Below, one piece after another: positions 25,713-35,670 of a stretch of 36,026 nucleotides of DNA. Under the pieces are notes generated by a model, which was not told the DNA's origin, searched no databases, and saw only the letters and a program-made list of their open reading frames with translations. The first letter of the stretch is position 1. Each line of letters starts with the position of its first letter. Both the position numbers and the translations under genes were made by a program. The stretch comes from an uncultured Flavobacteriaceae bacterium (GTDB taxonomy: Bacteria; Bacteroidota; Bacteroidia; Flavobacteriales; Flavobacteriaceae): the NCBI GenBank assembly GCA_913020475.1, contig CAJVZM010000005.1, positions 1-36,026 of the forward strand, given 5' to 3'.

Positions 25713-28259
25713 TTAATTTTCATTAACTAAAGTGGAAGGTTTGATATGTAGTTCTTCGTCACCTTTTCTGTGATCAAGGGTGATATGTGATCCTTCCTGA
25801 ATATTGTTGTTTACAACGTTTTCGGCCAATAAATCCTCTATGTATTTCTGAATAGCTCTATTAAGAGGTCGTGCTCCGTATTTCTTGTCAAACCCTTTTT
25901 GGCTTATGAAGTTTTTTGCCGATTTAGTGAGTGAAACTTCGTAACCGATATTTCCTACCCTTTTAGTGAGTTTAACCAATTCAATTTCAACAATTTTTTC
26001 AATATCTTCTTTTTCAAGAGAGTTGAATATTACTATATCGTCAATACGGTTCAAAAATTCGGGTGCGAAAGTTTTCTTTAATGCATTCTGTATGACACTT
26101 TTTTCGATTTCGCTAGCCTGAGATTTTATATTAGAGGTTTCAAATCCAACACCGCTTCCAAAATCTTTGACTTGCCTGGCTCCAATATTTGAGGTCATGA
26201 TTATAATCGTATTTTGGAAATTGATTTTCCTTCCCAAACTGTCGGTCAAGAATCCTTCGTCTAATACTTGCAATAGCATGTTAAAAACATCAGGATGAGC
26301 TTTTTCAACTTCATCCAATAATATGACAGAATAGGGGCGACGTCTTACTTTTTCGCTCAATTGTCCGCCCTCCTCATATCCAACATAGCCTGGAGGTGCT
26401 CCAATTAACCTGGAAATTGCAAATTTTTCCATGTATTCACTCATATCAACACGAATGAGATTTTCTTCAGAATCAAAAATTTCTTTTGCAAGAATTTTAG
26501 CTAGTTGTGTTTTGCCTACACCTGTTTGTCCAAGAAAAATAAATGATCCTATCGGCCGATCTGGGGCTTTGAGCCCTGCTCTGTTTCGCTGAATGGCTTT
26601 GACAACTTTTTGAACGGCCTCCTTTTGTCCGATGATTTTTTCACTAATAACATCAGTAAGGTTAGCTAATTTATTTTTTTCGCTTTTAACGATTTTATTG
26701 ACCGGTATGTTGGTCATCATAGATACTACATCAGCTATATGGGTGTCATTAACCGTAACTCTATTGAGTTTTGATTCTTCTTGCCATCTCTCTTGAGCTT
26801 CTAGAAGAGTTCTTTCTAATTTTTTCTCGTCGTCTCTGAGCTTTGCAGCTTCCTCGTATTTTTGCTTTTTGACAACAGAATTTTTCAAATCTTTTATTTT
26901 TTCGAGTTCTTCCTCGAATTTTATGATTTCGTCTGGGACATTCATATTGTTGATGTGAACTCTAGAACCGGATTCATCTAGAGCGTCGATGGCCTTGTCC
27001 GGAAGGTAACGATCGGTCATGTATCTTGAGGTTAGTTCGGCGCAGGCTACTAGTGCCTCATCGGTGTAGATAACATTGTGATGGTTTTCATATTTGTCCT
27101 TGATATTTTTCAATATCTCGAGGGTTTCTTCTTCTGTTGTTTCTTCTATTAAAACTTTCTGGAAGCGTCTCTCGAGCGCACCATCTTTCTCAATATTTTG
27201 ACGATATTCGTCCAATGTAGTTGCACCAATACATTGAATTTCTCCCCGAGCAAGTGCAGGTTTGAACATATTAGAAGCATCTAGACTTCCAGTGGCACCC
27301 CCTGCACCGACTATGGTGTGAATTTCATCTATGAAGAGAATGATATTGTTATTTTTTTCCAATTCATTCATTACTGCTTTCATGCGTTCTTCGAATTGTC
27401 CTCTGTATTTGGTTCCTGCAACCAAACTGGCTAAGTCAAGGGAGACAACGCGTTTACCATAGAGGACTCTAGATACTTTTTTATGTATGATCCGTAACGC
27501 TAAGCCTTCTGCAATGGCGGATTTACCTACTCCAGGTTCACCTATCAGCAGGGGATTATTTTTCTTTCTTCTGCTGAGGATTTGTGAGACTCTTTCAATT
27601 TCTTTTTCTCTGCCAACCACAGGATCCAATTTATTTTGTTCTGCTAATGCAGTCACATCTCGTCCAAAATTATCTAAAACAGGTGTTTTGGATTTGACGT
27701 TGACTCTTGATTCGGTGGTAGGAACAAATGGGTTCTCTTTTCCTGATTCATTTTCACCCTCTTTTTCTTCTGGAAATGATGAAGAAGATATGTCCATGTA
27801 GTTTTGGTCGTCACTGGCGATCATCAATTTAAATTGTTCTTTGACAATATCGTAATCAATATTCAACTTTAATAATAACTTAGTTGTAGGGTCATTTTCA
27901 TTTCTTAAAATGCATAAAAATAGGTGAGCAGTATTAATGATATCACTCTGAAAAAGTTTTGCCTCTAAGAAAGTTGTCTTGAGAGCACGTTCTGCTTGAC
28001 GGGTAAGGTGTAGGTTTTTCTTATTGTTAATCACCCCGGAATTTTCAATTACGGCAGGGTTAAGTATTTCAACTTTCCGCCTTAATTCATCGAGGTCGAC
28101 CTCAATAGATTTGAGAATTGATACCGCTTTACCTTCACCATCCCGCAATATTCCCAACATCAAGTGTTCTGTTCCTATGGAGCCGTGACCTAATCGCAGG
28201 GCTTCTTCTTTACTAAAGGAAATAACATCTTTGACTCTAGGTGAAAAGTTATCGTCCAT
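25713..28259 (-). CDS. clpC: ATP-dependent Clp protease ATP-binding subunit ClpC
   Basis: A Hsp100 unfoldase that feeds substrates to ClpP. Two Clp N-repeats fill residues 1-145 (SPRVKDVISFSKEEALRLG). The first AAA+ module has Walker A GEPGVGKSAIA (about 240-250) and Walker B ILFIDEIHT. A coiled-coil middle segment with YEEAAKLRDDEKKLE follows; this UvrB/UvrC-like piece separates ClpC from ClpA. The second AAA+ module has GQTGVGKTQLAK and VILLDEVEKAH. Its 848 residues are typical. Single-gene transcript with its own terminator, divergent from gyrA. Confidence 0.95.
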   Translation of the reverse strand: MDDNFSPRVKDVISFSKEEALRLGHGSIGTEHLMLGILRDGEGKAVSILKSIEVDLDELRRKVEILNPAVIENSGVINNKKNLHLTRQAERALKTTFLEAKLFQSDIINTAHLFLCILRNENDPTTKLLLKLNIDYDIVKEQFKLMIASDDQNYMDISSSSFPEEKEGENESGKENPFVPTTESRVNVKSKTPVLDNFGRDVTALAEQNKLDPVVGREKEIERVSQILSRRKKNNPLLIGEPGVGKSAIAEGLALRIIHKKVSRVLYGKRVVSLDLASLVAGTKYRGQFEERMKAVMNELEKNNNIILFIDEIHTIVGAGGATGSLDASNMFKPALARGEIQCIGATTLDEYRQNIEKDGALERRFQKVLIEETTEEETLEILKNIKDKYENHHNVIYTDEALVACAELTSRYMTDRYLPDKAIDALDESGSRVHINNMNVPDEIIKFEEELEKIKDLKNSVVKKQKYEEAAKLRDDEKKLERTLLEAQERWQEESKLNRVTVNDTHIADVVSMMTNIPVNKIVKSEKNKLANLTDVISEKIIGQKEAVQKVVKAIQRNRAGLKAPDRPIGSFIFLGQTGVGKTQLAKILAKEIFDSEENLIRVDMSEYMEKFAISRLIGAPPGYVGYEEGGQLSEKVRRRPYSVILLDEVEKAHPDVFNMLLQVLDEGFLTDSLGRKINFQNTIIIMTSNIGARQVKDFGSGVGFETSNIKSQASEIEKSVIQNALKKTFAPEFLNRIDDIVIFNSLEKEDIEKIVEIELVKLTKRVGNIGYEVSLTKSAKNFISQKGFDKKYGARPLNRAIQKYIEDLLAENVVNNNIQEGSHITLDHRKGDEELHIKPSTLVNEN

Positions 28260-28355
28260 ATTTGAAAGTTAATGATTTATTAAGAATTGATCAAAAAGCA
28301 TTCCAGTTATTTTACTTAAGCTAATAGACAAAAAAAATATCATTTAGCAAAATAG

Positions 28356-28363
28356 CAAAAGTA
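28356..28363 (-). promoter_or_regulatory. Possible -7 element for clpC
   Basis: TACTTTTG on the minus strand, about 96 bases before the clpC ATG, matches TAnnTTTG. A TTG -33 element was not seen. It would give a 5' leader of about 90 bases. Confidence 0.4.
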
Positions 28364-28481
28364 AAATTTTATAAGAAAAATATAATATTGTCATGTTGAT
28401 AAATTCAGTAAAAAATATTGTGTAAATCCCAATAAAAATCAGCTAATGAAGTAATTTAGCCTTTGCAATAAATTATATTAA

Positions 28482-30977
28482 ATGATTGACGGAGAAAAAT
28501 TAATTCCTATAAATATAGAGGATGAAATGAAGTCGGCTTACATTGATTATTCAATGTCTGTCATTGTGTCACGTGCTCTTCCTGATGTACGTGATGGATT
28601 GAAACCTGTACATCGAAGGGTGCTTTATGGAATGCATGAATTAGGTATTAGAGCTAATACTGCGTACAAGAAATCGGCTCGTATTGTGGGAGAGGTTTTG
28701 GGAAAATATCACCCCCACGGAGATAGCTCTGTATACGATACGATGGTGCGAATGGCTCAAGAGTGGAGCCTCCGTTATCTATTGGTAGATGGGCAAGGAA
28801 ACTTTGGGTCTATTGACGGAGACAGCCCTGCTGCCATGCGTTATACAGAAGCGAGGATGAAGAAAATGTCGGAAGATTTATTGGCCGATATTGAAAAAGA
28901 GACCGTTGATCATCAACTCAATTTTGACGATACCCTAAAAGAACCAACTGTACTGCCTACACGAGTTCCAAATTTATTGATCAATGGAGCCTCTGGAATT
29001 GCCGTAGGTATGGCAACTAATATGCCACCCCACAATTTAACGGAGGTGATTGATGGAACCATTAAATACATCGACAATAGCGACATTACTATAGAAGAAT
29101 TAATACAGACAATTAAAGCCCCCGACTTTCCCACTGGAGGAACAATTTATGGCTATGACGGAGTTAAAGAGGCTTTTATGACCGGTAGGGGGCGTGTTGT
29201 TATGAGAGGGAATGCAAATATTGAAATGGTCAAGGATCGAGAGTGTATTATTGTGACAGAAATACCTTACCAAGTCAATAAAGCTGAGATGATCAGAAAA
29301 ACTGCTGAGTTGGTCAATGACAAAAAGATAGAGGGTATAAGCAACATTAGAGATGAATCTGACAGAAACGGTATGCGTGTTGTTTATGTTCTTAAGAGGG
29401 ATGCAATTCCAAACATTGTTCTTAATAAATTATATAAATACACTACTCTACAATCTTCATTTAGTGTAAACAATATCGCCTTAGTAGAGGGACGCCCTCA
29501 GTTACTTAATCTCAAACAACTTATTCACTATTTTGTTCAACACCGTCATGAGGTGGTGGTTCGCAGAACTAAATTTGAATTGAGAAAAGCCGAGGAGCGC
29601 GCCCATATATTAGAGGGCTTGATTATCGCTTCAGACAATATCGATGAGGTTATAGCGATCATTCGAGGATCGGCCAATGCCGAGGAAGCTAGAGAAAATT
29701 TGATTGCCAAATTTAGCCTCTCGGAAATTCAAGCCAAAGCCATAGTTGAAATGCGATTGAGGCAGTTGACCGGACTGGAGCAAGATAAACTCCGTAATGA
29801 AAACGATGAGTTATTAAAAACAATTACCGACCTGAAAGATATCCTTGATAAAAAGGATCGTAGGATGGACATAATTAAAACCGAATTGCTTGAGATTAAG
29901 GAAAAATATGGTGATGAGAGAAGATCCAAAATTGAATATGCAGGCGGGAATTTCAGTATTGAGGATATGATTCCCGATGATAAAATGGTCATCACCATTT
30001 CACATGCAGGCTACATCAAGAGGACACCGCTGTCTGATTATAAGACACAAAACAGAGGTGGGGTTGGACAAAAAGCTTCAACAACACGTAATGAAGATTT
30101 CCTTGAAAACCTTTTTGTAGGAACTAACCATCAATACATGTTGTTCTTCACTCAAAAAGGAAAATGTTTTTGGATGCGTGTTTATGAAATTCCCGAGGGG
30201 TCGAGAACTTCCAAGGGTCGCGCCATCCAAAACTTGATTAATATTGAGCAAGATGATCGTGTCAATGCTTTTATATGTACTCAGGATTTGAAAGACGAGG
30301 AGTACATCAACAACCACTATGTAATTATGGCCACTAAGAAAGGCCAAGTCAAAAAAACTAGTCTAGAGCAGTATTCGCGTCCACGAGCCAATGGAATCAA
30401 TGCTATTACCATAAAGGATGAAGATGAACTGCTAGAAGCCAAGTTGACCAATGGAAATAGCCAAATCCTTTTGGCAGTTAAATCCGGAAAAGCTATTCGA
30501 TTCGAAGAGAGTAAAACCCGACCTATGGGACGAGGTGCCTCAGGAGTGAGAGGTATTACTTTGGCAAATGCGAACGATGAGGTTGTTGGAATGGTTTCGG
30601 TAAACGATATGGATACCAATATCTTGGTCGTTTCTGAAAATGGCTTTGGTAAACGCTCAGACTTGGAGGACTACAGAATTACAAATAGAGGCGGTAAAGG
30701 TGTGAAAACTATTTCCATTACCGATAAAACTGGCTCACTGGTCACCTTGAAAAATGTAACAGATCAAGACGACCTAATGATCATTAATAAATCTGGGATT
30801 GCTATCAGAATGGCTGTATCAGATTTGAGGGTCATGGGACGTGCTACTCAAGGGGTAAAATTGATCAATCTTAGAGAAGACGATTCTATCGCAGCAGTCG
30901 CTAAAGTGATGAAAGATGATGATGATGTAGAGGATATTTCAGATATTGACATAGAAGGTGGGACTATTGTTGAATAA
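28482..30977 (+). CDS. gyrA: DNA gyrase subunit A
   Basis: The DNA-cleaving subunit of gyrase. The catalytic tyrosine is Y121 ([10 protein letters not shown]). The quinolone region reads [17 protein letters not shown], with S82 and D86 at the positions of E. coli S83 and D87, so no common resistance change is present. The C-terminal beta-pinwheel carries a GyrA-box-like QNRGGVG (523-529) and a second TNRGGKG (734-740). The C-terminus ends in an acidic tail ([12 protein letters not shown]). The length is 831 residues. I call it GyrA and not ParC from its overall sequence and the box. Confidence 0.97.
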   Translation: MIDGEKLIPINIEDEMKSAYIDYSMSVIVSRALPDVRDGLKPVHRRVLYGMHELGIRANTAYKKSARIVGEVLGKYHPHGDSSVYDTMVRMAQEWSLRYLLVDGQGNFGSIDGDSPAAMRYTEARMKKMSEDLLADIEKETVDHQLNFDDTLKEPTVLPTRVPNLLINGASGIAVGMATNMPPHNLTEVIDGTIKYIDNSDITIEELIQTIKAPDFPTGGTIYGYDGVKEAFMTGRGRVVMRGNANIEMVKDRECIIVTEIPYQVNKAEMIRKTAELVNDKKIEGISNIRDESDRNGMRVVYVLKRDAIPNIVLNKLYKYTTLQSSFSVNNIALVEGRPQLLNLKQLIHYFVQHRHEVVVRRTKFELRKAEERAHILEGLIIASDNIDEVIAIIRGSANAEEARENLIAKFSLSEIQAKAIVEMRLRQLTGLEQDKLRNENDELLKTITDLKDILDKKDRRMDIIKTELLEIKEKYGDERRSKIEYAGGNFSIEDMIPDDKMVITISHAGYIKRTPLSDYKTQNRGGVGQKASTTRNEDFLENLFVGTNHQYMLFFTQKGKCFWMRVYEIPEGSRTSKGRAIQNLINIEQDDRVNAFICTQDLKDEEYINNHYVIMATKKGQVKKTSLEQYSRPRANGINAITIKDEDELLEAKLTNGNSQILLAVKSGKAIRFEESKTRPMGRGASGVRGITLANANDEVVGMVSVNDMDTNILVVSENGFGKRSDLEDYRITNRGGKGVKTISITDKTGSLVTLKNVTDQDDLMIINKSGIAIRMAVSDLRVMGRATQGVKLINLREDDSIAAVAKVMKDDDDVEDISDIDIEGGTIVE

Positions 30978-30999
30978 TTCATTACAAATACTATTTTTG
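30970..30999 (+). promoter_or_regulatory. Promoter of the TPR protein gene
   Basis: TTG (30970-30972), 19 bases, then TATTTTTG (30992-30999) is a full match to the Bacteroidota TTG/TAnnTTTG promoter. It overlaps the end of gyrA, so the next gene can be expressed on its own. Confidence 0.65.
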
Positions 31000-31043
31000 C
31001 AACAGTAAAATTTTAAATTTTAAAAATATTTTTTACAATAAAC

Positions 31044-32264
31044 ATGAAACGAATTAGCTTTTTTACTCTACTTCTCCTTTTCAATTTTTCTTTTTCCCAA
31101 AAAAAAGAACTAAGAAAAGCTCAGAAACTATATGATGCCGGTGACGTATCAGGATCCTTAAAACTTTTGGAAGAAAATCAAACCCTTTATGAAAATGCAG
31201 ACGGTAAAGTAAAGAGTAATTATAAATTTTTAAAAGCGAAAATTGCTCAAAATAATGAGAATTTTCAATTAGCATATGATCTCCTTATTTCCTTAGGTGA
31301 GGAGTTCATAAGAGAAGAAGTCATACAGCAATTAAATCTTTTGTCCGTTGACATCGTAAACAGCGCAATTGATGACAATAATACCGGTGATTATGAATCC
31401 TCTACTAATAAGTTGTATTTGGCTTTTCTTATTGATCCTATATCAAACATTGACTATCTTTATTATGCTGCCTCTAGTGCCATAAATGGCAATATGTATG
31501 ATGTTGCCCTAGACTATTACAATCAGTTAAAAGAAATAAATTACACGGGGGTAGTGACTAAATATTATGTGACTGAAGTTGAATCTGGGGTTGAAACAGA
31601 AGTGACTGAATCAGAGTATAATTTGTATAAGAGATCTAAATCTTATGAAAATCCTAGGCAAGAAGATACACCCTCAAAATTTCCTGAAATTGTTAAAAAT
31701 ATTGCATTGATTCATGCTCAAAGAGGAGATAATCAGAAAGCAATGACTGCAGTTAAGGAAGCAAGACTTAGCGATCCTACTGATCTTAATTTAATTTTAA
31801 CCGAAGCCAATATCTACATTCAATTGGATGAAAAAGAAAAGTTTAAGAGTTTGATGAGTGAGGCGATTGCTCAAGATCCTGACAATCCAAATTTGTATTA
31901 CAATCTTGCGGTTGTTACTGCCGATTTGGGGGAAAAAGAGGCTGCTAGAGGATATTATGAAAAAGCAATTGAAAAAGACCCCACATATGAGAATGCATAT
32001 ATGAATCTTGTTGCATTGGTTTTAGAGGGTGAAAAAACCATCGTTGATGAAATGAATAGTTTGGGAACATCTGCGGCAGATAATGCTAAATACGACGATT
32101 TGAAGTCAGATCGTGAGGAACTTTATAAGGAATGTGTCCCTATACTTATGAATTTGATTGAAATTGGAGAAAATATTGATGCGATCAAAACACTAATGAA
32201 TATTTATGGCACACTCGGGGACAGTGATGGGTATAAGAAAATGAAAGCTTTTTTGGATAAATAG
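31044..32264 (+). CDS. Secreted tetratricopeptide repeat protein
   Basis: A 406-residue exported protein. The signal peptide ISFFTLLLLFNFSFS ends before QKKELRKAQK. The mature part is made of helical TPR repeats. Clear ones are at about residues 215-320, with NPNLYYNLAVVTADLGEKEAARGYYEKA as the best, here split as NPNLYYNLAVVTADLG and EKEAARGYYEKAIEKDP. It probably sits in the periplasm as a scaffold; no enzymatic motif is seen. It follows gyrA by 66 bases, and from memory TPR proteins often follow gyrA in Flavobacteriia. Confidence 0.88.
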   Translation: MKRISFFTLLLLFNFSFSQKKELRKAQKLYDAGDVSGSLKLLEENQTLYENADGKVKSNYKFLKAKIAQNNENFQLAYDLLISLGEEFIREEVIQQLNLLSVDIVNSAIDDNNTGDYESSTNKLYLAFLIDPISNIDYLYYAASSAINGNMYDVALDYYNQLKEINYTGVVTKYYVTEVESGVETEVTESEYNLYKRSKSYENPRQEDTPSKFPEIVKNIALIHAQRGDNQKAMTAVKEARLSDPTDLNLILTEANIYIQLDEKEKFKSLMSEAIAQDPDNPNLYYNLAVVTADLGEKEAARGYYEKAIEKDPTYENAYMNLVALVLEGEKTIVDEMNSLGTSAADNAKYDDLKSDREELYKECVPILMNLIEIGENIDAIKTLMNIYGTLGDSDGYKKMKAFLDK

Positions 32265-32339
32265 TATAAACACATAAGCTGGTTATCAATTCAGGATAAT
32301 CTTAATTAATATTCCTTTCATAAAACCTATTGGATTTCT

Positions 32340-33089
32340 TCAAATCATTTTTTTGATGTATCGTAATTTATGGGAGTGGCTTTGTGTTTCTATGTTAAAT
32401 ATACCAGATTGGTCTATCCTGTCAATTCTAACGACTCCAGAGGCATGGATAATGTAATGGTTTTCTAGTAATAGACCTACATGATTGATTTTGCCTTCAT
32501 CATTATCGAAAAAAGCTAAATCTCCGGCTTCACTTTCCTCAATAAAGCTTAGGGTCTGACCTTGAAGTGCTTGTTGATCGGCATCCCGATTTAATTTGAT
32601 ACCGTTAATCTTATAAACCATTTGGGTAAAACCTGAACAGTCAATACCCAAAAGTGTTTTTCCTCCCCACAGATATGGGGCATTTAGGAATAAGTAGGCC
32701 GTCGAAATTAATGATTTTTTTGATTTTTTTGTTCGTTCAAATTCTCCCTCAAATCGGTGTTCAAGTATTTTTAAGGCCCTCAGATCACTGCCAATCAAAA
32801 TGGGAAATAATAAATTATCTTTGGTAGTAATATAATTTACCAGATCTATTGATATTTTTATGGTTGATTGGGTGATTTTATCAAAATTTTCTTTCGAAAT
32901 CTTAATCAGCTGATTTTCATCGATCCATCCTTCGTAACCGTCCCACTCGAGGCGAATTTTCACCCATTTTTTTCTTTTTTCAATAATTTTATAACACTCT
33001 CCGTAAAGCAGTTGAGATACCATTTCACTTTGGTGACTGTTCTCTATTCTCATAGGGATAATTCCCAAATGGCAGATACCGTATTCCAA
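32340..33089 (-). CDS. NlpC/P60 (C40) cell-wall hydrolase with SH3 domain
   Basis: A 249-residue peptidoglycan-peptide hydrolase. An SH3b-like domain lies at about 1-65 (MVSQLLYGECYKIIE, WVKIRLEWDGYEGWI). The NlpC/P60 catalytic triad is C151 (GIDCSGFTQMVY), H203 (INHVGLLL) and H215 (YIIHASG). No signal peptide is visible at this start, although family relatives I recall begin in the same way. It may therefore act in the cytoplasm on recycled murein peptides, or leave by another route. Convergent with the TPR gene and divergent from the HD-domain gene. Confidence 0.93.
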   Translation of the reverse strand: MEYGICHLGIIPMRIENSHQSEMVSQLLYGECYKIIEKRKKWVKIRLEWDGYEGWIDENQLIKISKENFDKITQSTIKISIDLVNYITTKDNLLFPILIGSDLRALKILEHRFEGEFERTKKSKKSLISTAYLFLNAPYLWGGKTLLGIDCSGFTQMVYKINGIKLNRDADQQALQGQTLSFIEESEAGDLAFFDNDEGKINHVGLLLENHYIIHASGVVRIDRIDQSGIFNIETQSHSHKLRYIKKMI

Positions 33090-33144
33090 ATCGGTTAATT
33101 TAAAAAAGAGTGATTTGTTACCAAAAAATGGTTGTTTGTTAATA

Positions 33145-33152
33145 CAAAAATA
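33145..33152 (-). promoter_or_regulatory. Possible -7 element for the NlpC/P60 gene
   Basis: TATTTTTG on the minus strand, 55 bases before the ATG, matches TAnnTTTG; no clear -33 TTG. Confidence 0.35.
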
Positions 33153-33217
33153 ATCAAATTGCCGTCATATGTTTGGAAATACATTTTTAAATACACATAC
33201 GAAACCTCATATTTCAT

Positions 33218-33225
33218 TAAATTTG
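33218..33225 (+). promoter_or_regulatory. Possible -7 element for the 7TM-HD gene
   Basis: TAAATTTG on the plus strand, 20 bases before the TTG start at 33246, matches TAnnTTTG; no clear -33 TTG. Confidence 0.4.
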
Positions 33226-33245
33226 AATTTCTGATTATTTAGGTA

Positions 33246-35291
33246 TTGAAAAAATTTTGGCGCTTTATATTGACCAATCAAAACCTTATTTACAAGGCCA
33301 TATTGTTGGTGGCATGTAGTTTTTTGGTTGTTTACTTGTTTCCCAAAGGCGCAAAATTTAAGTATGAATTCCAAAAGGGTAAGCCCTGGCAATATGCAAG
33401 CTTGTATGCTCCTTTTGATTTCTCTATCCTGAAGTCATCTAATGAGCTCGAGGCAGAGAAACAGGTCATATTGGACGCTCAATTTCCTTATTATAGATTA
33501 GATACTCAGGTATATGAAGTAGTTAAAAATTCCTATGCTTCTCAATTCTCAAATTTCTTCAGTTTTCCTGCTTCTAGCGAAGAATATCAAAAATTATATG
33601 ACTTTGGTCTCTTGCTCTTGGAACAAACCTATCTTAATGGAGTACTACCCCCTGGTTTTGAACAAAATGGAGGAGAGCGTGTGTTTTTGATCGAAGGTAA
33701 TTTTGAATCCACGGTTGATAAGGATCAATTTGTTAAAATTGAAACCCTTCAGGAAAGTATTGATAATCAAATTAATAATACTTCCTTTGCCCTTCATAAC
33801 ACCGACTATTACAAGCTCTTTTTTGAAATTGTCCAGCCCAATATAAGCTTGGATGAAAAGTTTACTTCCAATGCTATCAATAAATCCTTGGGTGATATTT
33901 CTCCTTATCGTGGACTTATACTAGAAAATACCATAATTATCAAACAAGGCGAAGTAGTTGAGGGTGAGAAATTTCAAATGTTGATTTCCTTAAGAGACGA
34001 ATACGAATCTCAATTGTGGAATGAGTTGAACTATTATTGGATCATTTTTGGATATACCATTCTGGTGGTTTTAACATTTATGTCGTTGATATTATTTATC
34101 AATAATTACCGATCCTCTATTTTTGAGGACAATAGAGAAATAACCTTTATTTTTCTAAATATGGTTGGTATGATTGCTCTGACGACCATAGTGGTGAATT
34201 TTGATGTTAGATTTCTTTATGCTGTCCCAATTTGTATTCTTCCCTTGATTTTAAAAACATTTTTTGATCCAAGGGTGGGGCTTTTTACCCATGTCATTAC
34301 AATATTGAATTTGGGTTTTGTCGTTCCCAACAGTTTTGAATTTGTTTTCCTTCAGTTGATGGTGGGCATTGTTACGATTTTATCTTCAACTCAGTTGCAA
34401 AACCGAGCCAATCTATTTATCACTGTAGGTAGAATTGTATTAGTTTATTTATTAGGCTATATAGCCTTTACAATCACACATGAGGGAGGTGTTAATAAAA
34501 TAGATTTTCTGGTTATTGGATTATTCTTACTTAATGGTCTGTTGACATTGTTTGCGCAACCCTTAATTTATCTCTATGAGCGTTTGTTTAAATTGGTTTC
34601 GGATGTATCATTACTCGAACTATCAGATACTAACGCTAAACTCCTGAAGGAATTGTCTGATTGTGCACCAGGGACTTTTCATCATTCACTTCAGGTAGCC
34701 AATTTGGCTGAAACAGCTGCAAATGAAATCGGGGCTAATACACTGTTGGTTAGGGTAGGGGCTTTGTATCACGACATTGGAAAAATGAGTGCTCCGACTT
34801 ATTTCTCGGAAAATCAAACCGGGAGTGTTTCTCCCCACGAGGAAATGCCAGCAGATCAAAGTGCTAAAGTCATCATCAACCATGTTGCAGAAGGCATTGC
34901 AATGGCGAAGAAGTTTAAATTACCGGATCGTATTATTGATTTTATTCGTACCCACCACGGAAACTCATGGGTTTATTTTTTCTACAAAAAAGCGCAAGAA
35001 CTGGGTGAGGATGTGGATGAAAAAGATTTTAGATATCCAGGGCCAAAACCTTTTTCGAAAGAAACCGCAATTTTAATGATGGCCGATGCAGTGGAGGCAG
35101 CCTCTAAGAGCTTAAGAGAGCCTACTGTTGACAAAATTCAACAGTTTGTAGATACAATAATCAACAAGCAAATTGATGAGAAACAGTTTAACGACTGTAA
35201 TATTACCCTTTCTGAGATAGAAACGGTCAAAAAAGTACTATCCAAAAAGTTAATCAATATCTACCACCTTAGGGTAGAATACCCAGAATAG
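33246..35291 (+). CDS. 7TM-HD domain phosphodiesterase, PgpH type, TTG start
   Basis: A 681-residue membrane protein. After one N-terminal helix (AILLVACSFLVVYLF) comes a long extracytoplasmic domain (to about 255). A block of membrane helices follows (FGYTILVVLTFMSLILFI through FLLNGLLTLFA). The C-terminal cytoplasmic HD domain has H479 (FHHSLQVANLAE), H509-D510 (LYHDIGKMSAP) and IRTHHGNSWVYFF. This is the PgpH architecture, whose known members hydrolyse cyclic di-AMP. A cyclase is not in the window. The start is TTG: it encodes the KKFWRFIL lead-in expected of the family. Confidence 0.92.
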   Translation: MKKFWRFILTNQNLIYKAILLVACSFLVVYLFPKGAKFKYEFQKGKPWQYASLYAPFDFSILKSSNELEAEKQVILDAQFPYYRLDTQVYEVVKNSYASQFSNFFSFPASSEEYQKLYDFGLLLLEQTYLNGVLPPGFEQNGGERVFLIEGNFESTVDKDQFVKIETLQESIDNQINNTSFALHNTDYYKLFFEIVQPNISLDEKFTSNAINKSLGDISPYRGLILENTIIIKQGEVVEGEKFQMLISLRDEYESQLWNELNYYWIIFGYTILVVLTFMSLILFINNYRSSIFEDNREITFIFLNMVGMIALTTIVVNFDVRFLYAVPICILPLILKTFFDPRVGLFTHVITILNLGFVVPNSFEFVFLQLMVGIVTILSSTQLQNRANLFITVGRIVLVYLLGYIAFTITHEGGVNKIDFLVIGLFLLNGLLTLFAQPLIYLYERLFKLVSDVSLLELSDTNAKLLKELSDCAPGTFHHSLQVANLAETAANEIGANTLLVRVGALYHDIGKMSAPTYFSENQTGSVSPHEEMPADQSAKVIINHVAEGIAMAKKFKLPDRIIDFIRTHHGNSWVYFFYKKAQELGEDVDEKDFRYPGPKPFSKETAILMMADAVEAASKSLREPTVDKIQQFVDTIINKQIDEKQFNDCNITLSEIETVKKVLSKKLINIYHLRVEYPE

Positions 35292-35315
35292 ACTATTTAA
35301 ATCTAAATAAAACTA

Positions 35316-35346
35316 TTGTTTTGTTGATTCTTAAGAATTACATTTG
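35316..35346 (+). promoter_or_regulatory. Promoter of tRNA-Ser
   Basis: TTG (35316-35318), 20 bases, then TACATTTG (35339-35346), 12 bases before the tRNA 5' end. It fits the TTG/TAnnTTTG promoter. Confidence 0.65.
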
Positions 35347-35358
35347 CATTTGAGCATA

Positions 35359-35442
35359 GGAGAGGTGCCAGAGTGGTAATGGAGCAGATTGCTAATCTGT
35401 CAACGGGCAACCGTTGCCAGGGTTCGAATCCCTGTCTCTCCG
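35359..35442 (+). tRNA. tRNA-Ser, anticodon GCT
   Basis: An 84-base class II tRNA. The acceptor GGAGAGG pairs with TCTCTCC, the anticodon stem-loop is CAGATTGCTAATCTG with anticodon GCT (reads AGC/AGU), the long variable arm is AACGG-GCAA-CCGTT, and the T arm is CAGGGTTCGAATCCCTG. The discriminator base is G, as in serine tRNAs. CCA is not encoded. Confidence 0.97.
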
Positions 35443-35448
35443 CTCAAT

Positions 35449-35487
35449 AGTCCTGAAGACCCAGTGTTTTTAGGACTTCTTTTTTTT
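35449..35487 (+). terminator. Terminator after tRNA-Ser
   Basis: The stem AGTCCT (35449-35454) / AGGACT (35472-35477) with a 17-base loop is followed by a long T run. Confidence 0.7.
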
Positions 35488-35506
35488 AGTTGCCTGTAGA
35501 GTTGCC
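35488..35506. repeat. Direct repeat AGTTGCC x2 downstream of tRNA-Ser
   Basis: AGTTGCC at 35488-35494 and again at 35500-35506, 12 bases apart start to start. Short spaced repeats of this kind just past a tRNA could be arm sites of a tyrosine recombinase. No integrase gene or second attachment site lies in the window. Confidence 0.4.
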
Positions 35507-35670
35507 TTTTCCTCTGTTTTTCAACTTTCACTCTAATATCTCAAATTTAGCAGTTTATTTTTTGATTACCTTAGGGTATTCAAATAAAATAATAACCCTA
35601 TTCACTTGAAAATCAGTATAAACAGGCATAGCATGCCTTAATCCCTGCTATTGTCTAAACTTAACCGAAA

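Noticed and set aside
28456-28464. TAGCCTTTG as the gyrA -7 element
   Set aside because: It has one base too many between TA and TTTG, and no TTG at a fitting distance.
28710-28740. Quinolone-resistance change in gyrA
   Set aside because: Both key positions carry the susceptible residues Ser and Asp.
32281-32301. Hairpin GGTTATC/GATAATC between the convergent TPR and NlpC genes as a terminator
   Set aside because: Weak AT-rich stem with a G-T pair and no T run.
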